Shown in pieces: positions 7,076 through 15,369 of a stretch of 64,000 nucleotides of DNA. Under the pieces are notes generated by a model. The model saw only the letters and a list, made by a program, of their open reading frames with translations. It searched no databases and had not been told where the DNA came from. A program made the translations under genes and the position numbers. The DNA comes from Fictibacillus phosphorivorans (GTDB taxonomy: Bacteria; Bacillota; Bacilli; Bacillales; Fictibacillaceae), in the NCBI RefSeq assembly GCF_001629705.1, contig NZ_CP015378.1:3596001-3660000 (forward strand). The letters are read 5' to 3'. Within the stretch, counting starts at the first letter, position 1; each line of letters starts with the position of its first letter.

Positions 7076-9084
7076 TATTTCACATGATCTTCGAAAACCT
7101 TCTTCACCTTAGGCACCAAATAGTGGCTACCGCCTCTGCCCTTTACATCTTCAATCATCATCGTAACGAGGAGTGACGGGTTCTCGGTATTGTAAGCCAC
7201 AAACCAGCCTAACTCCATACCGTTTTTATCTTCTTTACTGGCTTTGAGTTCTGCCGTTCCCGTTTTACCAGCAAGCGGCAACTTGGCCATATAGGCGTCA
7301 TGCGCTGTTCCCGCTGAGTTTGAGACCACTTTCGACATATCATCTCGAAGGATCGCTGCCGTTTCTTCAGATATCACATTTTCCTTCAAAACAGTTGGCT
7401 GACCAGCCGATTCATCTTGAAGAATCTGCGGTTTCAAAAGATTACCGTTATTTAAAAATGGCGTATACGAGATTCCAAGGTGAAGCGGACTCATCTCGAT
7501 CTTTCCTTGACCATATCCGCTATCTGCGAGCTGTACTTCGGTCATTCCCTCTTCGCCTATTGTAGAAGGATTCGCGAGTGGCAGATCTTCGCCAAATCCG
7601 AACTTTTTCAAGCTGTTCACGAACGGTTCTTGCCCCATTTTCAATGCAGCTTGGGCAAAGTAAATGTTGTCTGAGTAGATGAGTGCCTTTTCAAGGTTCA
7701 CACTTGGCACTGCGCTTACACGAGTTACCGTATACTTGCCCCACGATTTATCTTTTTGCCATGACTTTCCGCTCACATTCATCACATCATTCTGATTGAG
7801 TGTTCCGTTTTCCATTCCGATTGCAGCCGTAATTGGTTTCAATACGGAACCAGGTGCATACGTGTATACGAAACGATTGAGCGATGGATTTTTCGGGTTA
7901 TCCCGCCATTTTTTACTTACTGCTTCTGTCATTCCGAGTGTGTACTCATTCGGGTTATAGGCAGGACTGTTCACGAGTGCGAGCACTTCCCCCGTTTTTG
8001 GGTGGATGGCAGATGAAGTTCCCACATCCCCGTTAAGTTGTGCATAGATAGATTTCTGCACGCCGCTATCAATCGTCATTTTCACGTCTTTACCGTTAAC
8101 GACCTCATTTTCTGCGACAACCGCTTTTTCTTCTTTTTCACTCGTAAGTACTTTTATAACTCCACCCGCTTGACCGCGAAGCTGTTCTTCGTACAATCTC
8201 TCGAGTCCAGCTTTACCGACAAAATCTTGCGCGGTATATCCTTTTCCTTCTAACTTCTTCAGGTCATCTGCGTTCACTTGTGCGATGTAACCTGTTAGAT
8301 GGGCTGCCGCTTCTCCTAGCGGATACAGTCTCGTTTCAGCTTTCGGTGACTGCACGCCTTCTAGTGCGACGGCTTTTTGAATATCTGGGTTATCCGTCTG
8401 CATTTTTTTAATTGGAACGCTATATTCAGGCTTAACCCAAGGCTGATCCAGTTTTTTCTGAACTTCTTCTGGTGTCATACCTAAAATTTTTGCGAGTGGG
8501 ACGATCGTTTTGCTTTGATCTTCCGGCAGTTCTTGCGGAACGATCGATACCTCATAAGCTGTTCCGTTAAATGCTAGCGGATTTCCTTCACGGTCTAAGA
8601 TCGCTCCGCGCTTTGGGGCGATGGATGAAGCCGAAATCTTATCCCCTTCCTTCATCTGAGGAAAAATGTGTGACGGATTCCACTCGATTCTCCAACTCTC
8701 TGTATCTTCTTTTTCTTCTAGGTTCAGTTTTATTTTATGCGTGTAGTCCACTGGACCCGCAAGTGTGTTCATTTTTACAGAATAAGAGGATTGAGCCTTT
8801 TCTTCTTCTTTCTCATTTTGTTTTACTTTCCCTGAAGCTTTTACTTTTAGATCTGCAGCTTCAATGCCACCATAGATCGTGGTGTACCGATCTACGAATT
8901 CTTTTTTCGAGATAGATTTCTTAGACTTCGAATCTAGCATGTCGTACATACTCTCAAAATCTTGTTTTTGCCACGCGGCCATATACTTTTTCACCGTTGA
9001 TTCTGGCTTTGGCGGTTCAGAACACGCCGTCAAAAAGACAAAACAAAGTGCTACCAATACGATGATTCTATAAAAATTCTTCAA
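7075..9084 (-). CDS. pbpC: class B penicillin-binding lipoprotein with MecA-like N-terminal domain (PBP3/PbpC type)
   Basis: A D,D-transpeptidase that cross-links peptidoglycan, 669 residues from the start chosen here. That length is close to B. subtilis PbpC. A longer reading from 9207 is possible, but a TTG at 9084-9082 is preceded by AAAGGAG at 7-base spacing and gives a clean lipoprotein signal (LTAC, Cys 21). The domains are an NTF2-like MecA N-terminal domain (about 25-145), a PBP dimerisation domain (about 150-320) and a transpeptidase domain (about 350-669). The catalytic motifs are intact: S413-x-x-K416 (GSVLK), SDN (471-473) and KTG (607-609). MecA-like members are often low-affinity for beta-lactams. 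That is a property of the family, not something the sequence proves here. Confidence 0.88.
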   Translation of the reverse strand: MKNFYRIIVLVALCFVFLTACSEPPKPESTVKKYMAAWQKQDFESMYDMLDSKSKKSISKKEFVDRYTTIYGGIEAADLKVKASGKVKQNEKEEEKAQSSYSVKMNTLAGPVDYTHKIKLNLEEKEDTESWRIEWNPSHIFPQMKEGDKISASSIAPKRGAILDREGNPLAFNGTAYEVSIVPQELPEDQSKTIVPLAKILGMTPEEVQKKLDQPWVKPEYSVPIKKMQTDNPDIQKAVALEGVQSPKAETRLYPLGEAAAHLTGYIAQVNADDLKKLEGKGYTAQDFVGKAGLERLYEEQLRGQAGGVIKVLTSEKEEKAVVAENEVVNGKDVKMTIDSGVQKSIYAQLNGDVGTSSAIHPKTGEVLALVNSPAYNPNEYTLGMTEAVSKKWRDNPKNPSLNRFVYTYAPGSVLKPITAAIGMENGTLNQNDVMNVSGKSWQKDKSWGKYTVTRVSAVPSVNLEKALIYSDNIYFAQAALKMGQEPFVNSLKKFGFGEDLPLANPSTIGEEGMTEVQLADSGYGQGKIEMSPLHLGISYTPFLNNGNLLKPQILQDESAGQPTVLKENVISEETAAILRDDMSKVVSNSAGTAHDAYMAKLPLAGKTGTAELKASKEDKNGMELGWFVAYNTENPSLLVTMMIEDVKGRGGSHYLVPKVKKVFEDHVK

Positions 9085-9171
9085 AACAGAACTCCTTTCC
9101 CTACCATTAAACAGTTGTTTAATCATTATAGCAGAATGTATGGTAATAAATGTGTGATAACGCCATGATAA

Positions 9172-9217
9172 AAAAATCACCTTGCGCGCATAGATAACGA
9201 TACGCACAAGGTGATAG
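9172..9217 (-). terminator. terminator of the three-repeat NlpC/P60 gene
   Basis: An extended stem (ATCACCTTG with CAAGGTGAT, plus GCG pairs) and a T-run on the minus strand. Confidence 0.8.
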
Positions 9218-9221
9218 ATTA

Positions 9222-10526
9222 TTAGTAATTAATACGCTTAGAACCGAGATATCGGTCTTGCCAATACTTATAAGTAAGATTGCTGATCGTCACGCCCGTG
9301 CTCGATCCGCTATGAACGAACTGATCGTTTCCTAAATAGATGCCAAGGTGTGATGGACCAGAGGCATAGGTTTCAAAGAATACGAGATCCCCAACAGCTG
9401 GCTTAGAAACAGCTGTTGTAGCGTTCCACATCTGAGCAACCGTTCTTGGAAGTGAAACGTTCTCTTTTGCAAACACATATTGAATAAAGCCACTACAGTC
9501 AAAACCGCTCGGGGTCGTTCCTGCCCAAACGTACGGTGTTCCCATAAGTTCTGCCGCGTTCGCAATCACGTTAATCGTAATTTCATTCGGCGTTTTAACT
9601 GGGTCTGGCTTTTTGTTCTCCACTTCAGTCATCTTGTCCAAAACCGTTTTGGTTACGATTCCTGTGACAGGTAAACCGTGTGCCTTTTGAAATGCTTCAA
9701 CACTATCTTCTGTGACCGTCCCGAAATAGTCCGTGATCATCGGATATTTGAAGAAACCTAAATTCTTGAGTCGCGTTTGTAACTGTTTGACTTCCGGTCC
9801 TGTTGTGCCGAACTTCAAGTCTTTAGAAGTGCTTGGCTGGGGCTTTGATGTTGCTGGTGGTGTCGCCGGTTTTGATGGGGCCGGCGTTGGTTTTGGTGCA
9901 GGTGGAGCCACCGGTGCTTTTTTAGCCGCCACAGCTTTGGCGATCATTTCTTGCGTTTTCGCATCAGCTACGCCTGTCGCTTTTAATTTTTGGCTGATCT
10001 GAAATTTTCGAACCGCTTCTGTTGTGATCGTTCCATAATAATCGGTCGTTTTATAATATGTAAAAAAACCAAGGAACTTAAGATCTTTCTGAAGCTTCAT
10101 GACAGCTTGTCCTGTGGAATAAAGCTTCATCTCTTTGGAAGAAGTCTTTGCCGCTGGTTTTGAGGAAACTGGCTTTGCTGTTATTGGCTTTACTGGTGCT
10201 GGTTTTGGGGCCGTTTCTTGAAACGACTTCTGCAACAGCTTGCTATACGTATTTTTCCCCACGATCCCATCTACCACGAGTCCGTTCGCTTTCTGAAAAT
10301 CCATAACTGCCTTTTTTGTAACCGGTCCAAAATACGTTGTCGTTTGTGAATCTTTGAAGTATCCTTTTTGCTTTAAAATGGATTGCAACTGCTGAACATC
10401 CGCATGCGTTGTCCCCTGTTTAAGGGTGTTATCACCTAGAGCGGCTTCACCAACGAGAGGAACAGCAAAAAATGCACCAGCAAACGCAGAAGTCATCACT
10501 AACCGTTTTACAACCGTGTTCTCCAT
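9222..10526 (-). CDS. secreted NlpC/P60 endopeptidase with three PG_binding_1 repeats
   Basis: A 434-residue wall hydrolase. It has a signal peptide (1-28) and PG_binding_1 repeats at about 35-98, 132-198 and 235-300. Pro/Ala/Lys-rich linkers (for example APVAPPAPKPTPAPSKP) separate them. The NlpC/P60 domain spans about 315-434, with C344 (GFDCSGF), H393 (SHLGIYLG) and H405 as the catalytic set. The ATG at 10526 is preferred over a TTG 15 bases upstream because AAGGAGG lies directly in front of it and overlaps the TTG. Unlike the other two paralogues it lacks a full WalR box; only one TGTAAT half-site is seen upstream. Probably a D,L-endopeptidase that binds the wall tightly. Confidence 0.92.
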   Translation of the reverse strand: MENTVVKRLVMTSAFAGAFFAVPLVGEAALGDNTLKQGTTHADVQQLQSILKQKGYFKDSQTTTYFGPVTKKAVMDFQKANGLVVDGIVGKNTYSKLLQKSFQETAPKPAPVKPITAKPVSSKPAAKTSSKEMKLYSTGQAVMKLQKDLKFLGFFTYYKTTDYYGTITTEAVRKFQISQKLKATGVADAKTQEMIAKAVAAKKAPVAPPAPKPTPAPSKPATPPATSKPQPSTSKDLKFGTTGPEVKQLQTRLKNLGFFKYPMITDYFGTVTEDSVEAFQKAHGLPVTGIVTKTVLDKMTEVENKKPDPVKTPNEITINVIANAAELMGTPYVWAGTTPSGFDCSGFIQYVFAKENVSLPRTVAQMWNATTAVSKPAVGDLVFFETYASGPSHLGIYLGNDQFVHSGSSTGVTISNLTYKYWQDRYLGSKRINY

Positions 10527-10629
10527 GTTCTCCTCCTTCAAAAATACCGTTTATTACATTTATCGGCAATTATGGATAAATATTTAATTGTATTTTCGAC
10601 AGGAAAAGAAAAAAAGCCTGCTGGCTTTT

Positions 10630-12141
10630 TTAATTTCCTTCTATTAGACTACAAATTGCACATTGCAGCTTATTTTCTGCTGTAGTTTGGGTCGATTTCC
10701 TTTGCTCAACATCCTTCACTAGATCATTTATCACAGTGCGTCGTACTCCAGCCATCCTCCTCACCTCATCGTGATTCGGACCGCCTTGAATGCGGCGTCT
10801 TTTCACGAATTGAACCGGACAGATGATGTCATCCCAATCTTTTTGGCTGAGAGATAGATGTTGTTGATGAGAGGACAAGATTTGTTGAACCATTTGAAGA
10901 GGTAGTTCGTTAAGTTCGATCTTTTCTAATGAGCACTTCTTCGCGATTGCGCTCGCTATTTTGTGAGCTGTTCGAAATGGAACACTCTTTTCTTTTGCTA
11001 AGTAGTCCGCAAGCTCTGTAATCGTGATACAAGATGTTTTCGCACGAGCTAAAGCTCGATCTTTGTTCACTTCCATCGTCCGGATGACCGCATGCATGAG
11101 GTGCATCACCCTGTTCGCTTTTTCATAACTTCTATATAAATGTGGCTGAAGATCGTCCTCGGTATCCACGATATCGCCGAAAGGAGTATTGTGAATCATA
11201 TGGATTGCCGCGAGTGCCTCTCCTGCTGATGAACTGGCAAGAGCCCGCGAGTGTTCGATGGAAACCGGATTTCGTTTTTGCGGCATGATCGAGCTGATCT
11301 GCACGTATGGGTCTGCAACTTTTATGATGTCGTGTTCACGGGTAACGAGCTGAAGGAAGTCTCCAACCCAACGACCGCTGTTCGTCATCAACGTTAAAAC
11401 AGCAGTCGCTGTTTCTATCAAATAATCAGCACCTGCAACTGCGTCGTACGAGTTCTCAATAAGTTTAGAGAAACCGAGCAGTTCACAAACTTTATCGCGG
11501 TCGATTGGAAAACTCGTTGTAGAGAGTGCTGCCGCTCCCATTGGTGAACAGTTCACAGTTTTGTAAGCAGATTGAAGACGGTCGATATCTCGTAAAAGGA
11601 TGTCTAGCACAGCTGTTAAGTAATGGCCGAGCGTTGTCGGCTGTGCGGGTTGGGTGTGGGTATAGGCCGTCATGATGGTTTCGGCATGTTCGTCTATTTT
11701 TTCTTGAAGGGCTGTTGCGAGTAATAGTGCGCTTTCTGTAAGTGTCAGGATGTGTTCTCGGAGCACAAGGCGGTACATGGCGATTCCCATGTCGTTCCTG
11801 CTACGTGCCATATGCATACTACCCGCGAGATCAGGCCCTATTTCTTCACTTATTCTGTGCTCGATCATGAAAAATAAATCTTCGAATTGTGGATCGTAGG
11901 TTAGTGTTTGTGGGTCGATTTTTGCTACGGTTTCAACTCCTCTGAGTATTTTTGCGGCATCACATTTATTTATGATATCTTGCTCAGCAAGCATCACAAC
12001 ATGTGCGCGGTGAATGTTAAACATATGTTTAAAAAGATAGTCTCTTTGGTCGTTGAATACCGGTCGCAGTAAGTGTTTCCCGTATGTTTTACCTGGGAAT
12101 GTTGAACCTTCTTGTTTGATAAAATCGTCTTTGGATGGCAT
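10630..12141 (-). CDS. argininosuccinate lyase / fumarase superfamily lyase
   Basis: A 503-residue enzyme, about 40 residues longer than typical ArgH. The superfamily signature is present as SSIMPQKRNP (Ser loop of the active site), together with the ArgH-like MHMARSRND segment, HTQPAQPTT, and a C-terminal TSCITITELADYLAKEKSVPFR motif. Members release fumarate by beta-elimination from a succinyl-substituted amine. No argG or other arginine gene is nearby and the protein carries an unusual C-terminal tail (about 470-503). It may therefore be an ArgH paralogue with another substrate. The ATG at 12141 is chosen over a GTG at 12159 because TTAGGAG lies 8 bases before it. A short T-rich stretch follows the gene, without a clear hairpin. 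Confidence 0.75.
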   Translation of the reverse strand: MPSKDDFIKQEGSTFPGKTYGKHLLRPVFNDQRDYLFKHMFNIHRAHVVMLAEQDIINKCDAAKILRGVETVAKIDPQTLTYDPQFEDLFFMIEHRISEEIGPDLAGSMHMARSRNDMGIAMYRLVLREHILTLTESALLLATALQEKIDEHAETIMTAYTHTQPAQPTTLGHYLTAVLDILLRDIDRLQSAYKTVNCSPMGAAALSTTSFPIDRDKVCELLGFSKLIENSYDAVAGADYLIETATAVLTLMTNSGRWVGDFLQLVTREHDIIKVADPYVQISSIMPQKRNPVSIEHSRALASSSAGEALAAIHMIHNTPFGDIVDTEDDLQPHLYRSYEKANRVMHLMHAVIRTMEVNKDRALARAKTSCITITELADYLAKEKSVPFRTAHKIASAIAKKCSLEKIELNELPLQMVQQILSSHQQHLSLSQKDWDDIICPVQFVKRRRIQGGPNHDEVRRMAGVRRTVINDLVKDVEQRKSTQTTAENKLQCAICSLIEGN

Positions 12142-12352
12142 GTCTTTCACTCCTAACACTGAAGGAATAGATGTTAGTAGTGTATAGAGATAGATGGGTG
12201 TTGGGAACTCGGTTACATCATGTTATCGGGGTTAAAGTTGGTGAAGTCATGTGAAAACCCAGTCGTCATTTGCGCCGGGTTCGGGTTCTTTGTATTCTTA
12301 TGAAATTGTGTACGGGGTTGAGTGGGTAAAAAGGTTAGGTATAAGCCGATTT

Positions 12353-12507
12353 ACGGTACGTGTTTTTATATTTTGTTACACGTTCACCGGTAAAGGGCTT
12401 GTTTTCACCTGTGATGCATTAGTTTTCACCTGTGAATGATGTACGATCACCTGTAGACTACCATGTTTCACCGGTAAACCGTTCTTAACCACCCGAACAT
12501 GCTACCT
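12353..12507 (+). repeat. phased hairpin-array element, copy 1 (CACC type)
   Basis: Core at 12353-12381 (ACGGTACGTGTT...TTACACGTTC with the ACGTGT/ACACGT stem), then six 21-bp units at 12382-12507. Units open with words such as GTTCACCGGTAAA and TTTCACCTGTGA; the sixth is decayed. The array ends 5 bases before the DJ-1 terminator. The element fills much of the 422-bp gap between the DJ-1 gene and the lyase gene, both on the minus strand. The remaining 12142-12352 shows nothing recognisable. Confidence 0.85.
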
Positions 12508-12512
12508 CCCAT

Positions 12513-12546
12513 AAAAAAACACCCGATTCGCCATGAATGGGGTGCC
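12513..12546 (-). terminator. terminator of the DJ-1/PfpI gene
   Basis: A 10-bp stem with one mismatch (12520-12529 with 12535-12544), followed on the minus strand by seven T. Confidence 0.75.
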
Positions 12547-12563
12547 TCATTAAATACAAAACG

Positions 12564-13088
12564 CTACTTTTTCTCTAAAACCGCAACAAACTCACGCATA
12601 TAATCCGGTAGATCTGGTGGACGTCGGCTTGATACGAGGTGACCGTCGACAACAACAGGTTCGTCAATCCACTCAGCTCCCGCGTTTTCCATATCATCCT
12701 TAATTCCAGGTGTACTTGTTACTTTTTTACCGTCTAAAACTTTTGCTGAAACAAGAACCCATCCCGCATGACAGATCTGGCCGATCGGCTTTTTGTTATT
12801 CTCCATATGCTGAACCATCTCAATCACTTCTGGAAAACGGCGCAGCTTGTCCGGCGCCCAACCACCCGGAACTAAGATCGCATCGTAATCCTCTGCGTTC
12901 ACATCACCAAACGCATAATCTGCGTCAGCCGGAACACCGTACTTTCCGATGTACGTCTCTCCTGCTTTTTCTCCAACTAGTTCCACAATTGCCCCTTCTT
13001 CACGCAATCGCAAGATCGGATACCACAGTTCTAAATCCTCAAAATCATGATGCACGAGACTAAGCACTTTTTTACCTTTTAAACGCAT
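12564..13088 (-). CDS. DJ-1/PfpI family protein (type 1 glutamine amidotransferase-like)
   Basis: A 174-residue cytoplasmic protein of the PfpI/general stress protein 18 type. The nucleophile elbow is C106-H107 (GQICHAGW) and the partner acidic residue is E17 (DFEDLELW); GGWAPDKLRR marks the usual PfpI loop. Members have been described as proteases, glyoxalases or protein deglycases, and the true activity is debated. The ATG at 13088 is preferred over a GTG at 13103 because GGAGG lies 8 bases upstream of it. It is monocistronic, with its own terminator. No clear sigma-B promoter was found upstream. Family is secure; the reaction is not. Confidence 0.85.
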   Translation of the reverse strand: MRLKGKKVLSLVHHDFEDLELWYPILRLREEGAIVELVGEKAGETYIGKYGVPADADYAFGDVNAEDYDAILVPGGWAPDKLRRFPEVIEMVQHMENNKKPIGQICHAGWVLVSAKVLDGKKVTSTPGIKDDMENAGAEWIDEPVVVDGHLVSSRRPPDLPDYMREFVAVLEKK

Positions 13089-13219
13089 GTTTAACACCTC
13101 CACTATTTTTATATCCTTAATAGCGTAACATGAATCCTAGCTGAGACACTATTCTTCCACTTCCTTAGAAATGTATGGTACGATTTTTTCTATAGAAGAC
13201 AGAGGGAGATTGATTATAG

Positions 13220-13447
13220 ATGGGCAAATGCACGATCGACCACACGTTAGAAGATGTGAAGCAGAAACTTGCTGAACAATCCGCATTTATGCCGCGTGAA
13301 CTGGTGATAGAGGTTGGCGACTCTTTATCTGATGATAGTGATCAGACATATTTAAACGAAGTGTTTCATCTTTTGAAAAAGTACGACCTTGCGGATGAAA
13401 GCGAAAGAGAGAAACGAAACGGTAAATTAAGTGATTTAGTGAAATAA
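13220..13447 (+). CDS. small acidic protein of unknown function
   Basis: A 75-residue hypothetical protein with no signal peptide or membrane segment. It reads MGKCTIDHTLEDVKQKL and ends in a charged, probably helical tail (LLKKYDLADESEREKRNGKLSDLVK). The central stretch VIEVGDSLSDDSDQTYLNEVF is acidic. I do not recognise a family. GGGAG lies upstream, at a slightly long distance (about 11 bases), and a strong shared terminator follows directly, which supports a real gene. It converges on the anti-sigma gene and has no operon partners. Confidence 0.6.
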   Translation: MGKCTIDHTLEDVKQKLAEQSAFMPRELVIEVGDSLSDDSDQTYLNEVFHLLKKYDLADESEREKRNGKLSDLVK

Positions 13448-13456
13448 GAGTGATGA

Positions 13457-13500
13457 TAGCAAAAAACACTTGGGATCGTCGTCACCAAGTGTTTTTGCTT
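13457..13500. terminator. bidirectional terminator
   Basis: AGCAAAAAACACTTGG pairs with CCAAGTGTTTTTGCT. T-runs lie on both strands, between the convergent small-protein and anti-sigma genes. Confidence 0.85.
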
Positions 13501-13506
13501 TTAAGC

Positions 13507-14493
13507 TTAGTTTATAGGAACAGAAAGCTCTGGTATACGACCCGGATTATCTGCACCAGGATTTTCTGAGTGTTCAAAAGGTACTACATAAAATTTCTCG
13601 GATTCTAGATCGATCGCGCTAAATCGGTTATACGATTCTTCCGGTGTAACAGAAACCGTGCCTGGCAAGATTTCCTTTCCAGATTGACTTACAATTTTAA
13701 AAGCAATGTGGTTCTCTTCGCCTGGCCAGTCATAATACAGCACGGTTGAGATTGGAGTCACTATCATTTTTTCGAGTTTTATAGAGCGTTTGTTCTCGAG
13801 TTGTATGTTTTGATCAAGCGTAATCGTTTTGCTATCCGCTGCTAACTTTTCAGTTGGGACTTCAATATCAAACACCCACGGCTGATTCATCTTCAATTCT
13901 AGATCTAAGCGATCGTATTCAATATGAAACTGAATCTTCTCCCCCATCGGTATCTCTTTTAATTGAACTTCGTTGTAAACCGTAAACATAGAATTGTTTA
14001 GTTCAACCGACTGCCCGCCAGTACTTGACGTTAAATCTTTTCCATTCATCTTCACTTTTGGCATAGGGTGCATCTTATGATGAAAGTCGATCCCATCTGC
14101 TGGTTCGTAGGTCGAGCTTATAAGTAAACGTCCGCCATCAATCATCACTTCGTTCAACGTTAACTTCCCCTTCTCGTTTTCAGCGGTTTGTCCGATCGCT
14201 GTTTTATAGGAAGAAAAGTCAAGACTCTCGTTTTGATTCAAATACTTTTCGATGGTCTCGCCTACAAACGGCATATTTGCTATAGAGACGATTCCAGTAC
14301 TCAGTGATATTCCTGTTGCTATGAGCATCGCCGCTGCTACACCCATATACTTCTTTACCTGCGATGGCTTTTGTTTTTTGACTTTCTTTCGTACTCGCTT
14401 TTCCCATTGCTTTTTTTCAAAATGTGAGAGGTCTTGCTCTTCGTATTGTTCTATATCCATATCGAGTTCATTTAATTTTTGATAGATTGTCAT
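13507..14493 (-). CDS. DUF4179 family anti-sigma factor (membrane protein)
   Basis: A 328-residue single-pass protein. The N-terminal 48 residues are cytoplasmic and highly charged (sigma-binding region). One membrane segment follows at about 52-72 (MGVAAAMLIATGISLSTGIVSI), then an extracellular beta-rich domain of about 250 residues (DUF4179, possibly followed by DUF5643). It directly follows an ECF-type sigma factor gene, and the coding regions lie within about 12 bases of each other or overlap. The ATG at 14493 is used because GAGGAG lies 7 bases before it. An in-frame ATG at 14508 overlaps the sigma stop codon and could allow coupling. By analogy it should hold the sigma factor inactive until an envelope signal arrives. 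Confidence 0.8.
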   Translation of the reverse strand: MTIYQKLNELDMDIEQYEEQDLSHFEKKQWEKRVRKKVKKQKPSQVKKYMGVAAAMLIATGISLSTGIVSIANMPFVGETIEKYLNQNESLDFSSYKTAIGQTAENEKGKLTLNEVMIDGGRLLISSTYEPADGIDFHHKMHPMPKVKMNGKDLTSSTGGQSVELNNSMFTVYNEVQLKEIPMGEKIQFHIEYDRLDLELKMNQPWVFDIEVPTEKLAADSKTITLDQNIQLENKRSIKLEKMIVTPISTVLYYDWPGEENHIAFKIVSQSGKEILPGTVSVTPEESYNRFSAIDLESEKFYVVPFEHSENPGADNPGRIPELSVPIN

Positions 14494-14504
14494 ATCCCCA
14501 CTCC

Positions 14505-15044
14505 TCATGCTTCGTTATTTTGAAACAAAAAGCCTTTTAGTTTCTTACGTCCTCTGGATAGCTTGTTGTACACCCAAGACTCTCTCTCGTTATATTCATG
14601 AGCGATCTCACTTGATGTGTTTCCTTCTAAATAATACTTTTGAAAAATTCTCCGTTCATTTGGAGGCAATTGTTGTAGCAACTCATGAAGAAGGTTCTCT
14701 TCTTGTGGCTTTTGCGTCGGTAGGATGGAATCATGAAATTCCGCTACTGAGAATTGCTGTTTTTGGAGAGAGATCTGTTTTCTCTGATAATCAATGGCTT
14801 TATATTTCGCAACAGCTGCAATCCATTGTTTGAACGTATTTTTCGTAGGATCAAAGGAATGAATATTGTCCCATACCGATAGCAACACATCGTCTAAGCA
14901 TTCCTCATAATCTTGTTGCTGATTGTTCACATGACGTTTGATGATTGCTGTAAGAAGCCCACCGTGCTGCTGGATCATAAAAGTGATTGCATTTTCATTC
15001 TTATTTATTAGTTGTTGTACAACATTGGTTTCAGTGACTTTCAA
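14505..15044 (-). CDS. ECF-type RNA polymerase sigma factor
   Basis: A 179-residue sigma-70 family protein. Region 2 lies at about 20-95, with the -10 recognition helix DDVLLSVWDNIHSFDPTKNTFKQWIAAVAKYKAIDYQRK. Region 4 spans about 118-175 (LPPNERRIFQKYYLEGNTSSEIAHEYNERESWVYNKLSRGRKKLK, the HTH that reads -35). Region 3 is absent, as in ECF sigma factors. The start is TTG, with AGGAGG 9-10 bases upstream. It is encoded just before its likely anti-sigma factor. No promoter of the AAC/CGT type was obvious upstream, so autoregulation is open. The signal is unknown. Confidence 0.88.
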   Translation of the reverse strand: MKVTETNVVQQLINKNENAITFMIQQHGGLLTAIIKRHVNNQQQDYEECLDDVLLSVWDNIHSFDPTKNTFKQWIAAVAKYKAIDYQRKQISLQKQQFSVAEFHDSILPTQKPQEENLLHELLQQLPPNERRIFQKYYLEGNTSSEIAHEYNERESWVYNKLSRGRKKLKGFLFQNNEA

Positions 15045-15263
15045 TCGTACACCCCTCCTGCTGGTTATTGGTACCTACTATGTAATACGAAGTGAATGCT
15101 GGAAATCTATCACTTGCGAAAAATATATCTATTATTTGTTAAGGAAGAAATCTTTTGGAAGTACACTACGCTATAAATCATACCTTTATTTCTTAAAGGG
15201 TTGTCTATAAAAGTTCATTGATTAAATAACGACTTAAATCTAGTGAATCGTTTCGATTTTTTA

Positions 15264-15324
15264 TTGACTCTCAAAATGAAAGCGCTTATAATTTTTATTA
15301 TCAGGTTTATCGAAACGTTTCGAT
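15264..15324 (+). promoter_or_regulatory. SigA promoter, cre site and LacI-type operator of the GH3 gene
   Basis: TTGACT (15264-15269), a 17-base spacer and TATAAT (15287-15292) form a near-consensus SigA promoter. A cre site, TGAAAGCGCTTATA (15277-15290), overlaps the -10 and matches the CcpA consensus at 13 of 14 positions. A perfect 16-bp palindrome, ATCGAAACGTTTCGAT (15309-15324), lies where transcription would begin. The same operator occurs near the GH35 gene at 36855. The rest of the 325-bp gap shows only a half-site, AATCGTTTCGATT, near 15246. Confidence 0.75.
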
Positions 15325-15369
15325 TACGTCAGACCATACACATTAAACGATATCCAGGAGGTTTTCTTT

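Noticed and set aside
9085..9207. Longer N-terminus of the PBP from an upstream start at 9207
   Set aside because: The upstream start lacks a ribosome binding site, and the extension would bury the lipoprotein signal. TTG at 9084 has a good AAAGGAG.
12382..12507. Reading the phased units as a CRISPR array
   Set aside because: Repeat words are only 6-10 bases, the 21-bp period is far too short, all copies hold six units, and no cas genes are present.
13089..13219. Sigma-B promoter for the DJ-1/PfpI stress protein
   Set aside because: No GTTTAA and GGGTAT pair at 13-15 base spacing was found upstream of the gene.
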